In this document: piece after piece, positions 34,639 to 44,857 of the stretch
How the letters are laid out: each line of letters opens with the position of its first letter
Position numbering within the stretch: position 1 is the stretch's first letter
Assembly (NCBI GenBank): GCA_026413225.1
Contig: CM048557.1
Coordinates: 71,228,987 to 71,292,986 of the forward strand
Length of the DNA stretch: 64,000 nucleotides
Direction of reading: 5' to 3'
From: Otis tarda
Taxonomy: Eukaryota > Chordata > Aves > Otidiformes > Otididae
Notes under the pieces: generated by a model
What the model was told of the DNA's origin: nothing
The model's input: only the letters and a program-made list of their open reading frames with translations
Database searches by the model: none
Made by a program: the position numbers and the translations under genes

Positions 34639-35380
34639 AAGGTTACTTGCAAGCTCTGCTTGGCTAATGCTTTAGGCTCTCCGTGTTATTCCTACTGTTG
34701 TGATAACCCATCCTTGTTCTGCATTGCTGCTTCATCATGCCTTTTGCTCCGCAAGCAGCAGTACTCGTGCTGTGGAAATCTACCAGTCTCCCAGCCTCTG
34801 GGAAGCAACTCTGACAAAGAGACAGAGCGAAACAGCCTTGGCACAATCCACAGCAATTCTGCATCTCAGGGCACCCGGCAGGCCTCTTTCTTCCGCCTCT
34901 TCCTCTGCCCGGGGTGGCCGGGCAGTACGGTTGTAGCAGAAACTGCTGCACCCGGTGCCTGCTTCCCAGGCTGCCAGCTTCACCCTGCGCGTTGGCTGCT
35001 GAGGTCGGGGACGCTGCACCGGCAGCCTGTGGAGCAGGACTCAGTCACTGCTCAGTGCTTGGGGCAGCAGCCGTTCTGCTGCTGCTGCAGGCAGCTGCTC
35101 TCTCAAGGGCGAGGCGCTGGGATGAGAAGAGGCTGGTGCACACTCCAGCCTAGGGCAGCCATATATGTACAGTCAGGAGTTAAAGCTAGAAAAGCCTTTC
35201 GACAGCCAGGTGAGATGACAGCTGGATTTCTGCCAGAGCTGTATTCCAAATGTGTTGGCAGCTGACAGTGGCTTGCAGGGCTGGAGAGGGGGAGAGAGGT
35301 CTGAAATAAAGGAAGTGAGCGTTGAAGTGATTGTTTTAAGGAAGCAAATTAGGCAGCCAAAGCAAGGGAGCTGCTCACCT
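34639..35380 (+). other. Copy A tail shared with 49.75-50.02 kb, no gene named
   Basis: Directly after the LTR fragment, CAAGCTCTGCTTGGCTAATGC (about 34,650) matches CAAGCCCTGCCTGGCTGATGC near 49,757. CTCTCTCAAGGGCGAGG (about 35,097) matches the 49,903 region. Open frames of up to 217 codons on both strands have no recognised domain. This is the end of the recognisable copy A before the inverted promoter arm. Confidence 0.55.
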
Positions 35381-35389
35381 GACCCATTG

Positions 35390-36015
35390 GCCCCTCCAGC
35401 CTACCGCGTCTTGGGTGTTGCAGGCTCCCCATCCCGCCAGCCACAGGCGGCCGGCGGGCAGGAGACAGCCCCGCACCAGCCAAAGTGGCTCCGGCCACCT
35501 CACTGCTGGTCCTGGCCCCCACCCGCCCCCGGGAAGCACCCCCGGCACACCGCCCTGCCGCTGCACTGGCGGAGGAGGCGGCGGCGCTGCTCTGTCCCTG
35601 TGCGGGGCCGGCGCTGCAGTTCCGCGTCGAGCGCCCGCCAGCACCGCGCACGTGGGGCGGCAGCGGCGTTTCCTTACCGGGAGGCAGCAACGAGCGCGGC
35701 GGCACCGCACCGCATCGCCGGGACCGGCAGCGAGCAGCACGGCGGCGCCTGCGCGGCTCCCACCTGCAGTACCGGGTTTGGTTCGCCAGGCGGCAGCACT
35801 GAGCACGGCGGAGCGCCACACCCCGCATGCGCGACAGCCGAGCTGCGGTATCGCTGTGCGGGCGCCTGAAAGCCCGCAGGAAACCGCACCAAACGGGGAA
35901 CAAAAATACACCGGGGGCCCGCGGGAGTAGCAAGGACCACACGGCTCCACGCGTGCCCGAAAGCAATGCGGTGGCGTGGCAGCAAAAGCTACACGTCCCA
36001 GCATGCGCTAGAAAA
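35390..36015 (-). promoter_or_regulatory. CpG island, left arm of an inverted promoter pair
   Basis: The reverse complement of this block aligns almost end to end with 53,680-54,275. Shared words include CCCGGTGTATTTTTGTTCCCC, GTGGCGCTCCGCCGTGCTCAG, GTTGCTGCCTCCCGGTAAGG and CACAGGGACAGAGCAGCGCC. Identity by eye is roughly 85-90%. It is CpG-dense and holds NRF1-like GCGCATGCGG and a ZNF143-like site at its right end. Direct position between copy A and the GC-box array heading copy B makes it a candidate divergent promoter. Orientation is given relative to the plus-strand arm. Confidence 0.8.
35989..36006 (-). promoter_or_regulatory. ZNF143/Staf-type binding motif
   Basis: CTACACGTCCCAGCATGC closely resembles the known vertebrate motif ACTACAATTCCCAGCATGC. 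Related copies lie at 53,560-53,580 and 53,622-53,640 in the other promoter. Match is by motif knowledge, not by binding data. Confidence 0.6.
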
Positions 36016-36029
36016 CAGCATGGGCGCCC

Positions 36030-36510
36030 GGCAGCCGAGTGCCTGTTTCTGCGCCTCCGTCCTGCTCCCCGTCCCATCGTTTCGTCTTTATTTTTCTGTC
36101 CCACTGCCTGTCCGCTCGTTTCCTGCTGTGCCTCCCTGTCTACTGGCTCTCCCTTGATTCCCTTTCTCTGCTCCTCTCTCCTGCTCCCTGGCCCTTTTCT
36201 CTCTTCTGTCTTCCTCCAGCCCGGTGCTGTTTGTTTTATTTTTCCTTCTTGGTCTCTTCGAACAGAGATGACCCTTTCTTTATTTCTCATGCCCTTTGTC
36301 CTGTTCCCCGCCCGTCCCTTGTCTGTGTGCGCCGTCACCATCGCTCCTTTCTTCTTCCTCTCCTTCCCCCGCCCCGTCCTGCTCACCGGCCCTGCGCTTT
36401 CTTGCGCCATCTCTCTGCAGGGCTCCTCGTCCCTACTGCTCTTGACCCCTCTGTCCTTTTCTTTGGCCCTTTCTTTCTCTCTCTGCCCTTCAGTTTTCTA
36501 CTTTCTCTAG
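36030..36510 (+). repeat. Pyrimidine-rich repeat tract
   Basis: C/T-rich with words such as CCTGTCTACTGGCTCTCCC, CTCTGCTCCTCTCTCCTGCTCCC and TTTTATTTTTCCTTC. It is the same compositional family as 45.9-46.4 and 50.4-52.8 kb. The long frames across it (to 326 codons) are Ser/Leu/Pro-rich artefacts. Confidence 0.7.
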
Positions 36511-36539
36511 CCCTCCGTCCTGCCCCGCCTCGCCGCATC

Positions 36540-36945
36540 CAGTGCGGGCGGGGCTGGGAGCGGGCGGGGCAGGGCGGGGCGGGGCCGGGGGCGGGGCGGG
36601 AGAGGGCGGGGCGGGGGAGGTCCGGGGGCGGTCCGGGAGAGGGCGGGGCGGGGCCGGGGGCGGTCCGGGAGAGGGCGGGGCGGGGCCGGGGCCGGTCCGG
36701 GAGAGGGCGGGGCGGGGCCGGGGGCCGTCTGGGAGAGGGCGGGGCCGGGGGCGGTCCGGGAGAGGGCGGGGCGGGCCCGGGGGCGGTCCGGGAGAGGGCG
36801 GGGCCGGGGGCGGGCCGGGAGAGGGCGGGGCCGGGGGCGGGCCGGGAGAGGGCGGGCCCGGGGCCGGGGGCGGTCCGGGAGAGGGCGGGGCCGGGGGCGG
36901 TCCGGGAGAGGGCGGGCCCGGGGCCGGGGGCGGTCCCAGAGGGGC
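36540..36945 (+). repeat. GC-box minisatellite (about 13 units)
   Basis: Tandem units of about 27-32 bp built on GGGAGAGGGCGGGGC followed by CGGGGGCGG(T/G)CC. Each unit carries one or two GGGCGGGGC Sp1/KLF-type boxes and several G runs on the plus strand, so strong G-quadruplex potential is expected. It sits immediately upstream of the promoter-like segment of copy B. All three frames on both strands are open, giving spurious proteins of Gly/Arg or Pro/Ala. Confidence 0.9.
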
Positions 36946-37240
36946 GGTGGCGGGGTCGGCTGCTGGGTGCTGTCCCGTTCCGGGTCGTGGGGCAGCTGCA
37001 GCCGCGCTGGGGCGGGTGAGGGGCTGCGGGCGTGGCGGGTCTCGGGTGGGGGGGGTCCCCTGGTTGGGGCCTCCGCGGGCGGGGCCGGGCTCTGCCCTCC
37101 CGGGGGAAGCGGCCCCAGGCCGAGCGCTGCCCCGGGGTCCTTGGGGGGTTTTGGGGCCGAGCCCGTGTCCGGCCGGGGGAAGCAGGGGCAGCCCCATCCC
37201 GTCCCCGGTTGCTCCTCGCGGGGGCCGGGCAGCCTCTGCC
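36946..37240 (+). promoter_or_regulatory. CpG island heading copy B
   Basis: Contains the GCGGCCCCAGGCCGAGCGCTGCCC segment shared with 26.08 kb and other GC-rich promoter-like words. It directly precedes TTTTGCCTCCTCTTTTCCC (about 37,250), where close collinearity with copy A resumes. No TATA box is apparent. Promoter function is inferred from CpG density, the GC-box array and conservation between copies. Confidence 0.6.
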
Positions 37241-37781
37241 GCTCTCTTTTTTTGCCTCCTCTTTTCCCAGTGTCACCTTCTGCGTCATGTGAGGAAAACC
37301 CCGCATGGCTGGCTCCACTTGCTGCCCAGGTGATCACACGTGTGGGGCTGGGGAGCAGGGAGAAACACTTGTGAGCTCGGGCACTACAGGTGCTCCACAT
37401 CAAACTCGTAGAAAAGGCAAATTTGCTGCCAGTGCAGAAAAGCTGGTGGAAACTGCGGTTAAGAGAGCATGCGCCTCACTTCTGAATTGGCCCATTGGTA
37501 GTTACGAATGTTTTCCTTTCAGGTAAAGGAATGAACTTTCATCTGCTGTAAGAGCTGCCCGTTACCTGCTTTAGGGACAAGTGCTCTCGCCTGTTGTTTC
37601 ATACTGATGTTATGGGCAAGTTGGAAACAGCCTTTTATTTTTATATGTGTAACTCGGTTTTTAGTAATATTGGTGTCAGTGTGGTTAATTTTTGAGCACC
37701 TAGGTGCCAGTAGGAATGTGATGAATGAAACGTGATGGAAACTGATATTTGAACCTGATTTTTATTTGGATTTTATTTTTT

Positions 37782-37847
37782 ATGGCATGTTGTCCTGTGG
37801 CTCAATCCACATTGTATTCAGTGGAGTCTTCATTTTAGGACTTTTAA
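37782..37847 (+). pseudogene. Decayed copy of the 28.0 kb exon
   Basis: Aligns with 28,020-28,107 through GGCATGTTGTCCTGTGGCTC, TCAGTGGAGTCTTC and GGACTTTTAAGTAAAA. Relative to copy A it lacks an internal stretch of about 20 bases after CCTGTGGCTC. The frame then closes at TAG in CATTTTAG, and the donor is altered. If the copy A block is a coding exon, this one is broken. If neither codes, it is simply diverged intron. Confidence 0.45.
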
Positions 37848-39680
37848 GTAAAAAAAATCTTGTCCTTCCAAAAAAGGACTACTTATTCTTAGGACTGAGG
37901 TGTAGACTTGGAGAGTCGCTTGAGTACATCATCAGAATTAAAGCCAAATTTCACTTAATGTTGCTGCTGTTTGTCTTCACTTTCATCAATTTCCCCACCA
38001 CTCCCTCGTGGTTGGGAGCGTTGAATCATTGTTTTCTTCCTCAAGGAGAGACTGTGTTTAAAAGTTAGTTTCCTTACAAATTTATAAGTAAGTTGGTAAA
38101 ATGGAGTTATGATTATTAAAACCACCAAAATAATGCCAGTCTTACAGATCTGAACTATTTGTGAACATGTATTAATTGCATGCAAATGTCATCGAGATAC
38201 AGGACATCTGGACTTCATGCTCTGACAAGACAATGTGCTGAGACAGAGATGAGCTCGAAAAGAAAAAAAAAAAACATATAATGTAATGATTTCTAGTGGT
38301 TTGGTTTTTTTTTTTGTATGTGATGTGGTTTGGTGTGGAGTTTTGGGTTGTTTTGTTGTGGTGTGGTTTTGTTTTGGTTTTTTTTTTGACTGCAATGTAG
38401 ACTGGTGCCAGTGTGCAGAGCTCTTTGCTGCTGCTTCTCTTTTACTCCTTTTTCATGGCTATAATTTTTGTTTGGATAATTTTAAAAGAGCAATTAAGTT
38501 ACTTGGCTGTGTAAAAGTGCTGGTAATACCAGCTTGAACTAGAAGTGAATAAGTTGGCTGCAGGTAGAATGCTACAGGTAGAATTTATGAAGGAGGAAGA
38601 ACAATAACAGGAATCAAATAGTGAGTTAACAAAAACTTTTTTGTGTGTGTCATAAATATCAAAGTTTTATTGCCAAATGTTGTTTGGCAAGATGTTCCAA
38701 ATGGCTATTTTTGATAAACGTAAATTTTCAGGAGGTTCAGGGTTGTGTGTGGCAAAACAGGCCCCTCCACTCGTGTCCTGTCACGTAAGTGCCCGGTGGC
38801 CGGGCTGTTGTTCCCTGCTCTCGATGTGGCCACAGCAGTGCTGTGATGTTTAGAGCTGACAGGTGGGTTTAGGAGTGGAGGGAGAACACCTGTTCTCTAA
38901 GCGCTACGAATGGCGACCCTTTTCCGTCTCTGCTACTTTCCTGTGCACAGGATGAAGCTGTTTTATTTTTCTCCCTTGTTTCTGGTCTAAATATTCTGAA
39001 GCTGACACTGCTGCGGGGTTGTTGAAATCGGTGTAGGTGAAATTGCTGCGGTGCCTGCGGCTGTGCTCGCAGGGACGCTCAGTGGCTCCTCATCAAAACA
39101 GCGAGGTGTGTGCGGACATCCATAGAGTTCTGCTCCAGGTCTGAGAGTGTGCCACCTTGTTGCTGTTGTAAGATGGAATTGAGCATGAGCCTGTTAAATC
39201 TAAGGACAGTCAAAAGCTGGGAGGGGACCCTAAGCAGGTTTGGTGGCACGACTGCAGTTTTAGAAGATCTTGACCATTTGGAGAAACGGCCTGACAGAAA
39301 GCATTCCTTTTTTGCAACAAGGCAGTTCACAAGGACAGATGGATTGCTGTACAAAAATAGTCAACTTGGGTTGTATAGGGGGAGGAAATCTTGGCTAAAT
39401 GTAGGCTTGAGAAGATGTGTGTAGGTATCTGTGTCCGTCACCTGCATGTGTCTAGGAAAGTGGTTCTAGTGATACTAAAGCTGCCAAGGAGTCAAAAAAA
39501 AGGCACAGTTCTCTAAAAAAATGCAAAAGCTCTAGGGGCTGGTATCAACAATTGTACCAAAGGTGATGCAAAATACTTTTTCCTCCACTCAGTTGTAGTC
39601 TTCACAAACCTTCCCCCAAAAAGGAAGCTTTAGATTCTTACCCAGCTTTATGCTAAAGTTTTGGGGGGGGTTTTTTGGTG

Positions 39681-39712
<32 letters not shown>

Positions 39713-39726
39713 TTTTCCCTTCTCAG

Positions 39727-39825
39727 CTGAATGTCGACTGCCACCATTTCACTCTGGTCACTCTTTCTTCTGCCCTGAAAGTACAAGATGGATGGAGAGG
39801 ATCTATAGTGGTCTGCAAGTACAAG
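39727..39825 (+). CDS. Candidate coding exon, copy B (unknown product)
   Basis: Exactly 33 codons, phase 0 at both ends, after a strong polypyrimidine acceptor (TTTTTCCCTTCTCAG) and before CAAG|GTACAT. It reads LNVDCHHFTLVTLSS, then ALKVQDGWRGSIVV, then CKYK. The copy C block (48,086-48,184) has the same length but one in-frame TGA and no AG at the acceptor. Copy A lacks the region. The peptide looks like a folded beta-rich segment, but I do not recognise the family. Confidence 0.5.
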
Positions 39826-40413
39826 GTACATCTACAAGGTGTGTCAGCGTTTTTCCGAAGGTACCTGTAGTGTGGACTTTGAAGTTAACATTCTTAATGT
39901 GCCAACTCTCCTGTAGTTTTTCTATGAACTATTTTAACACAAGTACTAAATATAAAATAAGGTCTTTCCTGGAGCCTGTTGTGCCTATGCAAAACTTACT
40001 TCCCTCTGTTTATTTTCTCTTCCTGAAAGCGTAATCTTCTGTTTCTGTGCGCTTACTGTTAAATGATACTGTGAAAAAAATTTTGTAGTAGAAGAGGAAA
40101 GAAACTGTTCATAGAGTTCAGAAGAAACAGACTTTGTTTTCATGATAAAAGCTTTATGCTATTTCAGTCCATAACTTTTAAAAATATCTTTGAAGTAGTA
40201 CTCAAACCTTACTGAGATGCTAGCATCTGTACTAAGAGCAATCAGGTTTGAAGAAGAGATGTGGACAAACCAGGACAAATCAGCGTTGCTTCCATGTGTT
40301 TTCCCAGGCTTCCCAAAAAATGATAGCAGCCTTGTCACTAGTGACAAGAGTGAGTCCTGATGTGGTTTTGGTGAGTTGCTGCTTCAATGATGCCCTTTTT
40401 CCTTAACCTGCAG

Positions 40414-40524
40414 TGTGTAACTTTTGACTTCAGTTTGAAAGACATTTTCCAGAATGGAAATCTTTCTCATTCAAAGAAGTTACATTTTATGAACTTCCTA
40501 TCAGAGTGGATCTTCAGAGATGAT
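40414..40524 (+). CDS. Candidate coding exon, copy B (unknown product)
   Basis: After a TTTTTCCTTAACCTGCAG acceptor, 37 codons lead to a possible GATGAT|GTACTT donor: CVTFDFSLKDIFQN, GNLSHSKKLHFMN, then FLSEWIFRDD. The frame also stays open beyond this to about 40,701, passing through an A-rich run. Paralogue in copy A at 30,822. Differences between the two are spread over all codon positions by eye, so selection is not demonstrated. Confidence 0.4.
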
Positions 40525-41829
40525 GTACTTGACAGTAGAAGTCATCAGCAACAAGATTTTTCACTCTCTCTTAAAAAAAAAAAAAAAAAGAGGAAACTCA
40601 AGTCAATTTCCTTCCAAACACCCAAGCCCAGCACGGTCTTCCAAAAGTTGATGGCAGCACAGGTCTTTGAGTTCTTGATTGCAGCAGTTGAAATATCGTA
40701 AAAACGTGTTCCTCTGCGTGCTTTGGTACAGCCAAAGGCATTAGTGAATCTGCCAGTCTTTTTTGGTAGCCTTGCGGATTGCAGAACTGGGGATTTGGTT
40801 TGTTTGTTTTTTCTTTTATTTTGAAAGTAAAACCATATGAGAAATCTCTTCTCTCACTCATTTTTCTTTCGTAAATAAAACTTGAAAAAAAAGTTAAAAT
40901 TGTGTAGTTTACAAATGGACTTGCATTGTTTAAACTGTAACTGCCAAGTAGCTGTAGCATACAATTTATTAGGTGTACTTAAGCAGTTAGGTATTTGTTC
41001 TGTGTGTTTAAAAAGAGGCAACTGAATGTTTCAGGGTTCTTTTCCCAGTCTTTTGATGGAGCACTCTGCAGTACTTTAGTTCCGTCTCACTTTCAATTGC
41101 GAGTTTCCCTGGCAGTTCAGCAGCGACTCTCCTGGGCAGTGCAGCCGGCCAGATGCCCCTCCTAATTACGCAACACACATAAAAACTCCTAGTCAAGTAG
41201 CAGCTGTGTATTTCAGAGACAGATATCTTAATTGTATCAGTTCACAGCTCCATGAGTTAAATTAATGCAAAAGGAACATCACATACTTTTCTAGTACAAG
41301 TGTTTAAATTGGATTTATGTAAACATAAACACATCTTTTTAGCATAAAGTGAATTAATTAGATATGTTGTTTATTTTTCATTTTACTCTTTAGAGTTTTA
41401 CGCTTCACTTGCGGCTTTATTGACCAAGCAGACAAGATGTGCAGCAGCAGCGCAAGGGCTGTTGCGGTGGATCTGTGAGCGTAGATGCTGCTGCGGGTAC
41501 ACCCATGTCCTGCAGCCTGGCAGGGGTGAGGCTCCCTGCAGCGGTGATGTAAGGAAGGTGGAGATGTTTTCCAGCACCAGCAAGAGTTGTTACTGTTATA
41601 CTATGAATGTGTTCAAAATAATCTCAATTATTCTTAATACTGATTTTTAAGCGTTCAAATCACTCTAGCTTTTAAAGATGTGTTGTATTTTGAGCTGACC
41701 TGTTTACCTAGAATCCTCCTTTAGCTCAACTGCTGTCCTGTCCCTTGTTCTGACTGAATTCCTCTACTTTCTTCTGTGCTATTTTTTTTTTAACCTGCTG
41801 AAATACAATTTGGGATTTTTGTTTTTCAG

Positions 41830-41910
41830 GTGTCTGGTTGTCAGCGTCCCGTGGTGCTCTGTAGATCCCCCCAGCCCAAGTTTGCCTGCCAGTAGTTCGG
41901 TGTACTGAGG
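41830..41910 (+). pseudogene. Decayed copy of the 32.0 kb exon
   Basis: Same acceptor (GTTTTTCAG) and donor (CTGAGG|GTGAGG) positions as 32,013-32,094. The frame starts VSGCQRPVVLCRS but meets a TAG in CCAGTAGTTCGG, and the block is one base shorter. Retained splice sites with a closed frame suggest either a pseudogene or a non-coding exon. Confidence 0.45.
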
Positions 41911-42129
41911 GTGAGGGCCCAGCCCTGTGTCCGGAGTCTCCAGCGAGTGCCCCGCGGGTGCAGCAGCAAGGGCTGGCCGCTGAGGAGAGCCAGGGGCCAA
42001 TGGGGGCCAGGGGCAGTTGGTGGCCTGGGGACCCCGTCCCGGCATGGGGACGGAGGGGGAGGGTTGCGGAGCAGAGCCTGAGCGAGAGACGTGGCACCTA
42101 CAGGGCGAGCGGTCTGTGCTTACTGTGTC

Positions 42130-42440
42130 TGTCATAGTAACTCTAAGCAGATGTTATCTGCCATCTTAGTAGAGATGATGCGTACGTGTCAACAGAAAAC
42201 AAAGTCTAAATAGGTATCATTGTAAGTAGCCATCGAAGTCTAAATAGAGAGGTCTAAAAAGGTATTGGAGTGCTACGGTACAGAAGTCTAAATAGATACT
42301 GGCCTAAATAGATGCAGAAGTGTAAATGTATGGAAGTGTAAATATACAAGTCTAAATGGATATTATATATAAAGTGTAAATAGATAATATATATGAAATG
42401 TGTGTGTAAATAGATACACGTGTGAGTGTCTGTGCTATGT
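42130..42440 (+). repeat. AT-rich minisatellite, copy B
   Basis: Irregular repeats of GTCTAAATAGATA and AAGTGTAAATAGATA words, matching the longer array at 32,680-33,330 in copy A. Confidence 0.75.
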
Positions 42441-43544
42441 AAGGTTTTTAAAATGGGAAGAAACCCTATTTGCAGAGAAGATTTAAAAACCTGCTCCCTC
42501 CCATCTCTATTGAAGAGAGAAAAGTGCTTTCAAAAGCTGCCCCTTCTCCTTTTCCTATCTCGATTTGGGGCCAATGCCCCAACAAGGGGATTTTCACCTG
42601 CAGGGCCGTGCACGCAGAGTAGGAGCTGCCAATGCAGCACAAACATACCCCAAAACTCTGAATCTGGGTCTGCAATGGGGGGGGAACCCGATTAAAATCA
42701 GTTTGAGGGGGAAAAAATATCCTAATTTGAGGCTCCCAGGAAAGCCAGATCAGCCTGGATTTGTGCAGCTGGAAAGCACCCCCTCACGTTCCCCCACTTT
42801 CGTGCACAAAACCAAAAGCAAAAATTGCCAATTTTTATGTTGTGGAATAGTGCCAAAAAAAACCCCAAATTGAATATTTTGGCAAAACGCCGAAACCCCA
42901 GATTTTAATATTATGGGAAAGCAAAAAAGAAAAACACCACCTTAATTTGGGGACAATCTGGGGTGAAAGGCTGGCAGATGGAGGGACAGTCCTGGGGATT
43001 ACCCTGCGTGGTTTACCTGGTCTGTCTGAGTCAGTTACCTGGAGTGGATTGTCTGTTGTGGGTCATCCCAGGTGAGTTGCGTCCGCTGAGGATTATCCCA
43101 AGCGGACCCCCTGGTGTAGGTCATCCCCACACATGTCCCCCCATGCACCTTTCTGCGCACACCCCCCTCGTCTGTCCCCATCCATTCCCACCTCATGTCC
43201 ATCCCTCCTGCCTCACTCTGTGTCTCTGCACCCTCCCAAATGCTTTCCACTGAAATGTTCCCCTGTGATTGGTCCCCCCCATGCCCCCTGCCCTCCTGTC
43301 TTGTGCCCTCACTCCCCCCTCTACCCCTGCTCTGCCTCGCCCTCCATTTGACCCTGCCCCCCCGTAACCCCTCTGCCTGCAGACCCTGGGGTGATGCCTG
43401 CCCCCCACCATCCCCAAACTGAAACCTCCCACCTGCTTCCCTGCACCTCACTCCATCTCAGTTGTTTTAATTTATAATTTGCAATTGTTTTCAGTTTTAT
43501 CACTTCTCTTTCTGGGCGTTTATTGTTCTCTCTTTTCCTCACAA

Positions 43545-43640
43545 GGGGTAGTGGTGGTGGTTTGTTTCTTTTTAATTGTTAAACTGTTTTCATCTCAACC
43601 CATGAGTTTCCTCCCTTTCACCCTTCTCATTCTCTCCTCC
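43545..43640 (+). mobile_element. LTR terminal fragment, copy B
   Basis: TTAAACTGTTTTCATCTCAACCC and ATGAGTTTCC, CATTCTCTCCTCCTCCCA correspond to the LTR fragments at 34.5 and 49.65 kb. The end found in the other copies is missing here, because the sequence passes directly into the minisatellite-bearing promoter region. Decayed remnant only. Confidence 0.6.
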
Positions 43641-43811
43641 TCCCACGGGTACGCTTTTTGGTACAGAGGCCACAAATGTCACTGCCCAGGCTGCGCGGGG
43701 GAAAGGGCAGCCGTGCCCCGGTAAGGGGTGACCGGCTGTGGACCGTGCGAACGGGAGGGAGGAACCGGCCGTGGCTCGTCCGGCTGAACACCCAGGACCG
43801 GCGCGGTACGG

Positions 43812-44110
43812 GGCTGCTGCCACCTGGTGACCGAAAGCGGGTACTGCAGCTCAGAGTCGCGCATGCGCAGTGCCCACACGTCACCGAGCTCGCTGCTGCC
43901 GCCTGGTGACCGAAAGCGGGTACTGCAGCTCGGAGTGGCGCATGCGCAGTGCCCATACGGCACTGAGCTCGCTGCTGCCGCCTGGTGACCGAAAGCGGGT
44001 ACTGCAGCTCAGAGTCGCGCATACGCAGTTCCCACACGTCGCCGAGCTCGCTGCTGCCGCCTGGTGACCAAAAGCGGGAACTGCAGCTCGGGAATCTCGC
44101 ATGCGTAGTG
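43812..44110 (+). repeat. 79-bp minisatellite with NRF1-like palindromes
   Basis: Nearly four units of 79 bp. Each reads CTGCCGCCTGGTGACCGAAA, GCGGGTACTGCAGCTC, then a GCGCATGCGCAGTGCCCA block. The core CTGCCGCCTGG..GGTACTGCAG also occurs once in each of the two inverted promoter arms (at about 35,790 antisense and 53,880 sense), so the array looks like a locally amplified piece of promoter. Two units carry a perfect GCGCATGCGC, the NRF1 consensus core. Confidence 0.9.
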
Positions 44111-44113
44111 CTC

Positions 44114-44857
44114 TGCCCATCTTCGGGCAGGCACAGATGCCGAACGCGAATGCTCGGGAGCCGAGCCCCTGCCGCGCACGCATGTTGCTCTGCCGTTTTC
44201 CTGGTAGGCACAGATGCTCTGCAGTGCATGTGCGGGTGACACACACCGACTGCGCATGCCCAGGAAAGAGCGCGGGGCCGCGCAGGTGCCACCATCCGGC
44301 TGCGTATTACCCTGCCCTTCTCCTGGCAGCTTCAGCCGCCCTACCGCGCATGCTCGCGTGCCGGGCCCGGCAGCACATGTGCATTGCTGTGCCCTTCTCC
44401 TGGCAGCTTCAGACGCCCTACAGCGCATGCTCGCTTGCCGGGCCGCGGCCGCACATGCGCATTGCTCTGCCCTTCTCCTGGCAGCTTCAGAAGCCCGACT
44501 GCGCATGCTCGCTTGCCGGGCCCCGGCCGCGCATGCGCATTACTCTGCCCTTCTCCTGGCAGCTTCACCCACCCTACGGCGCATGCTCCCGTGCCGGGCC
44601 CCGGCCGCGCATGCGCATTGCTCTGCCCTTCTGCTGGCAGCTTCAACCGCCCTACAGCGCATGCTTCCGTGCCGGGCCCCGGCCGCGCATGCGCATTGCT
44701 CTGCCCTTCTGCTGGCAGCTTCAACCGCCCTACAGCGCATGCTCCCGTGCCGGGCCCCGGCCGCGCATGCGCATTGCTCTGCCCTTCTCCTGGCAGGCAC
44801 TGACTTCCTAGTGCGCATGCGCGGATTCCGGCCCACTCTTGCGCATGGGCAGATGTC
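44114..44857 (+). repeat. 78-bp minisatellite with NRF1-like palindromes (about nine units)
   Basis: The phrase TGCCCTTCTCCTGGCAGCTTCA starts at 44,313, 44,390, 44,469, 44,546, 44,624, 44,702 and 44,780, a regular 77-79 bp period, with two diverged units upstream at 44,114 and 44,191. Each unit contains a GCGCATGCTC(G/C)C word and a CGCGCATGCGCATTGCTC word. Open frames across all strands here are artefacts of a period divisible by three (78). No CRISPR-like features: units abut with no unique spacers. Confidence 0.92.

Larger units (their letters stand above)
37250..43640 (+). repeat. Segmental duplication copy B (body)
   Basis: Collinear with copy A (27,501-34,638) as described there, and in its middle and end also with copy C (47,670-49,746). 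It keeps a segment of about 0.9 kb (38.96-39.85 kb) that copy A lacks and copy C retains in part. It lacks the ERVL-type LTR of copy A. Several exon-like blocks are conserved in place, and two of them are no longer open. Confidence 0.85.

Noticed and set aside
35349-36410. 353-codon minus-strand frame across the left inverted arm
   Set aside because: Composition-driven. The homologous right arm does not preserve the frame through its indels.
36039-37403. Long overlapping open frames on both strands (to 326 codons)
   Set aside because: They run through the GC-box array and pyrimidine tract, are Gly/Arg or Pro/Ala low complexity, and are open in several frames at once because of base composition and lack of stops in GC-rich repeats.
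44114-44857. Regular direct repeats resembling a CRISPR array
   Set aside because: Units abut without unique spacers, the period is 77-79 bp, the setting is a vertebrate CpG island and no cas-like gene exists.
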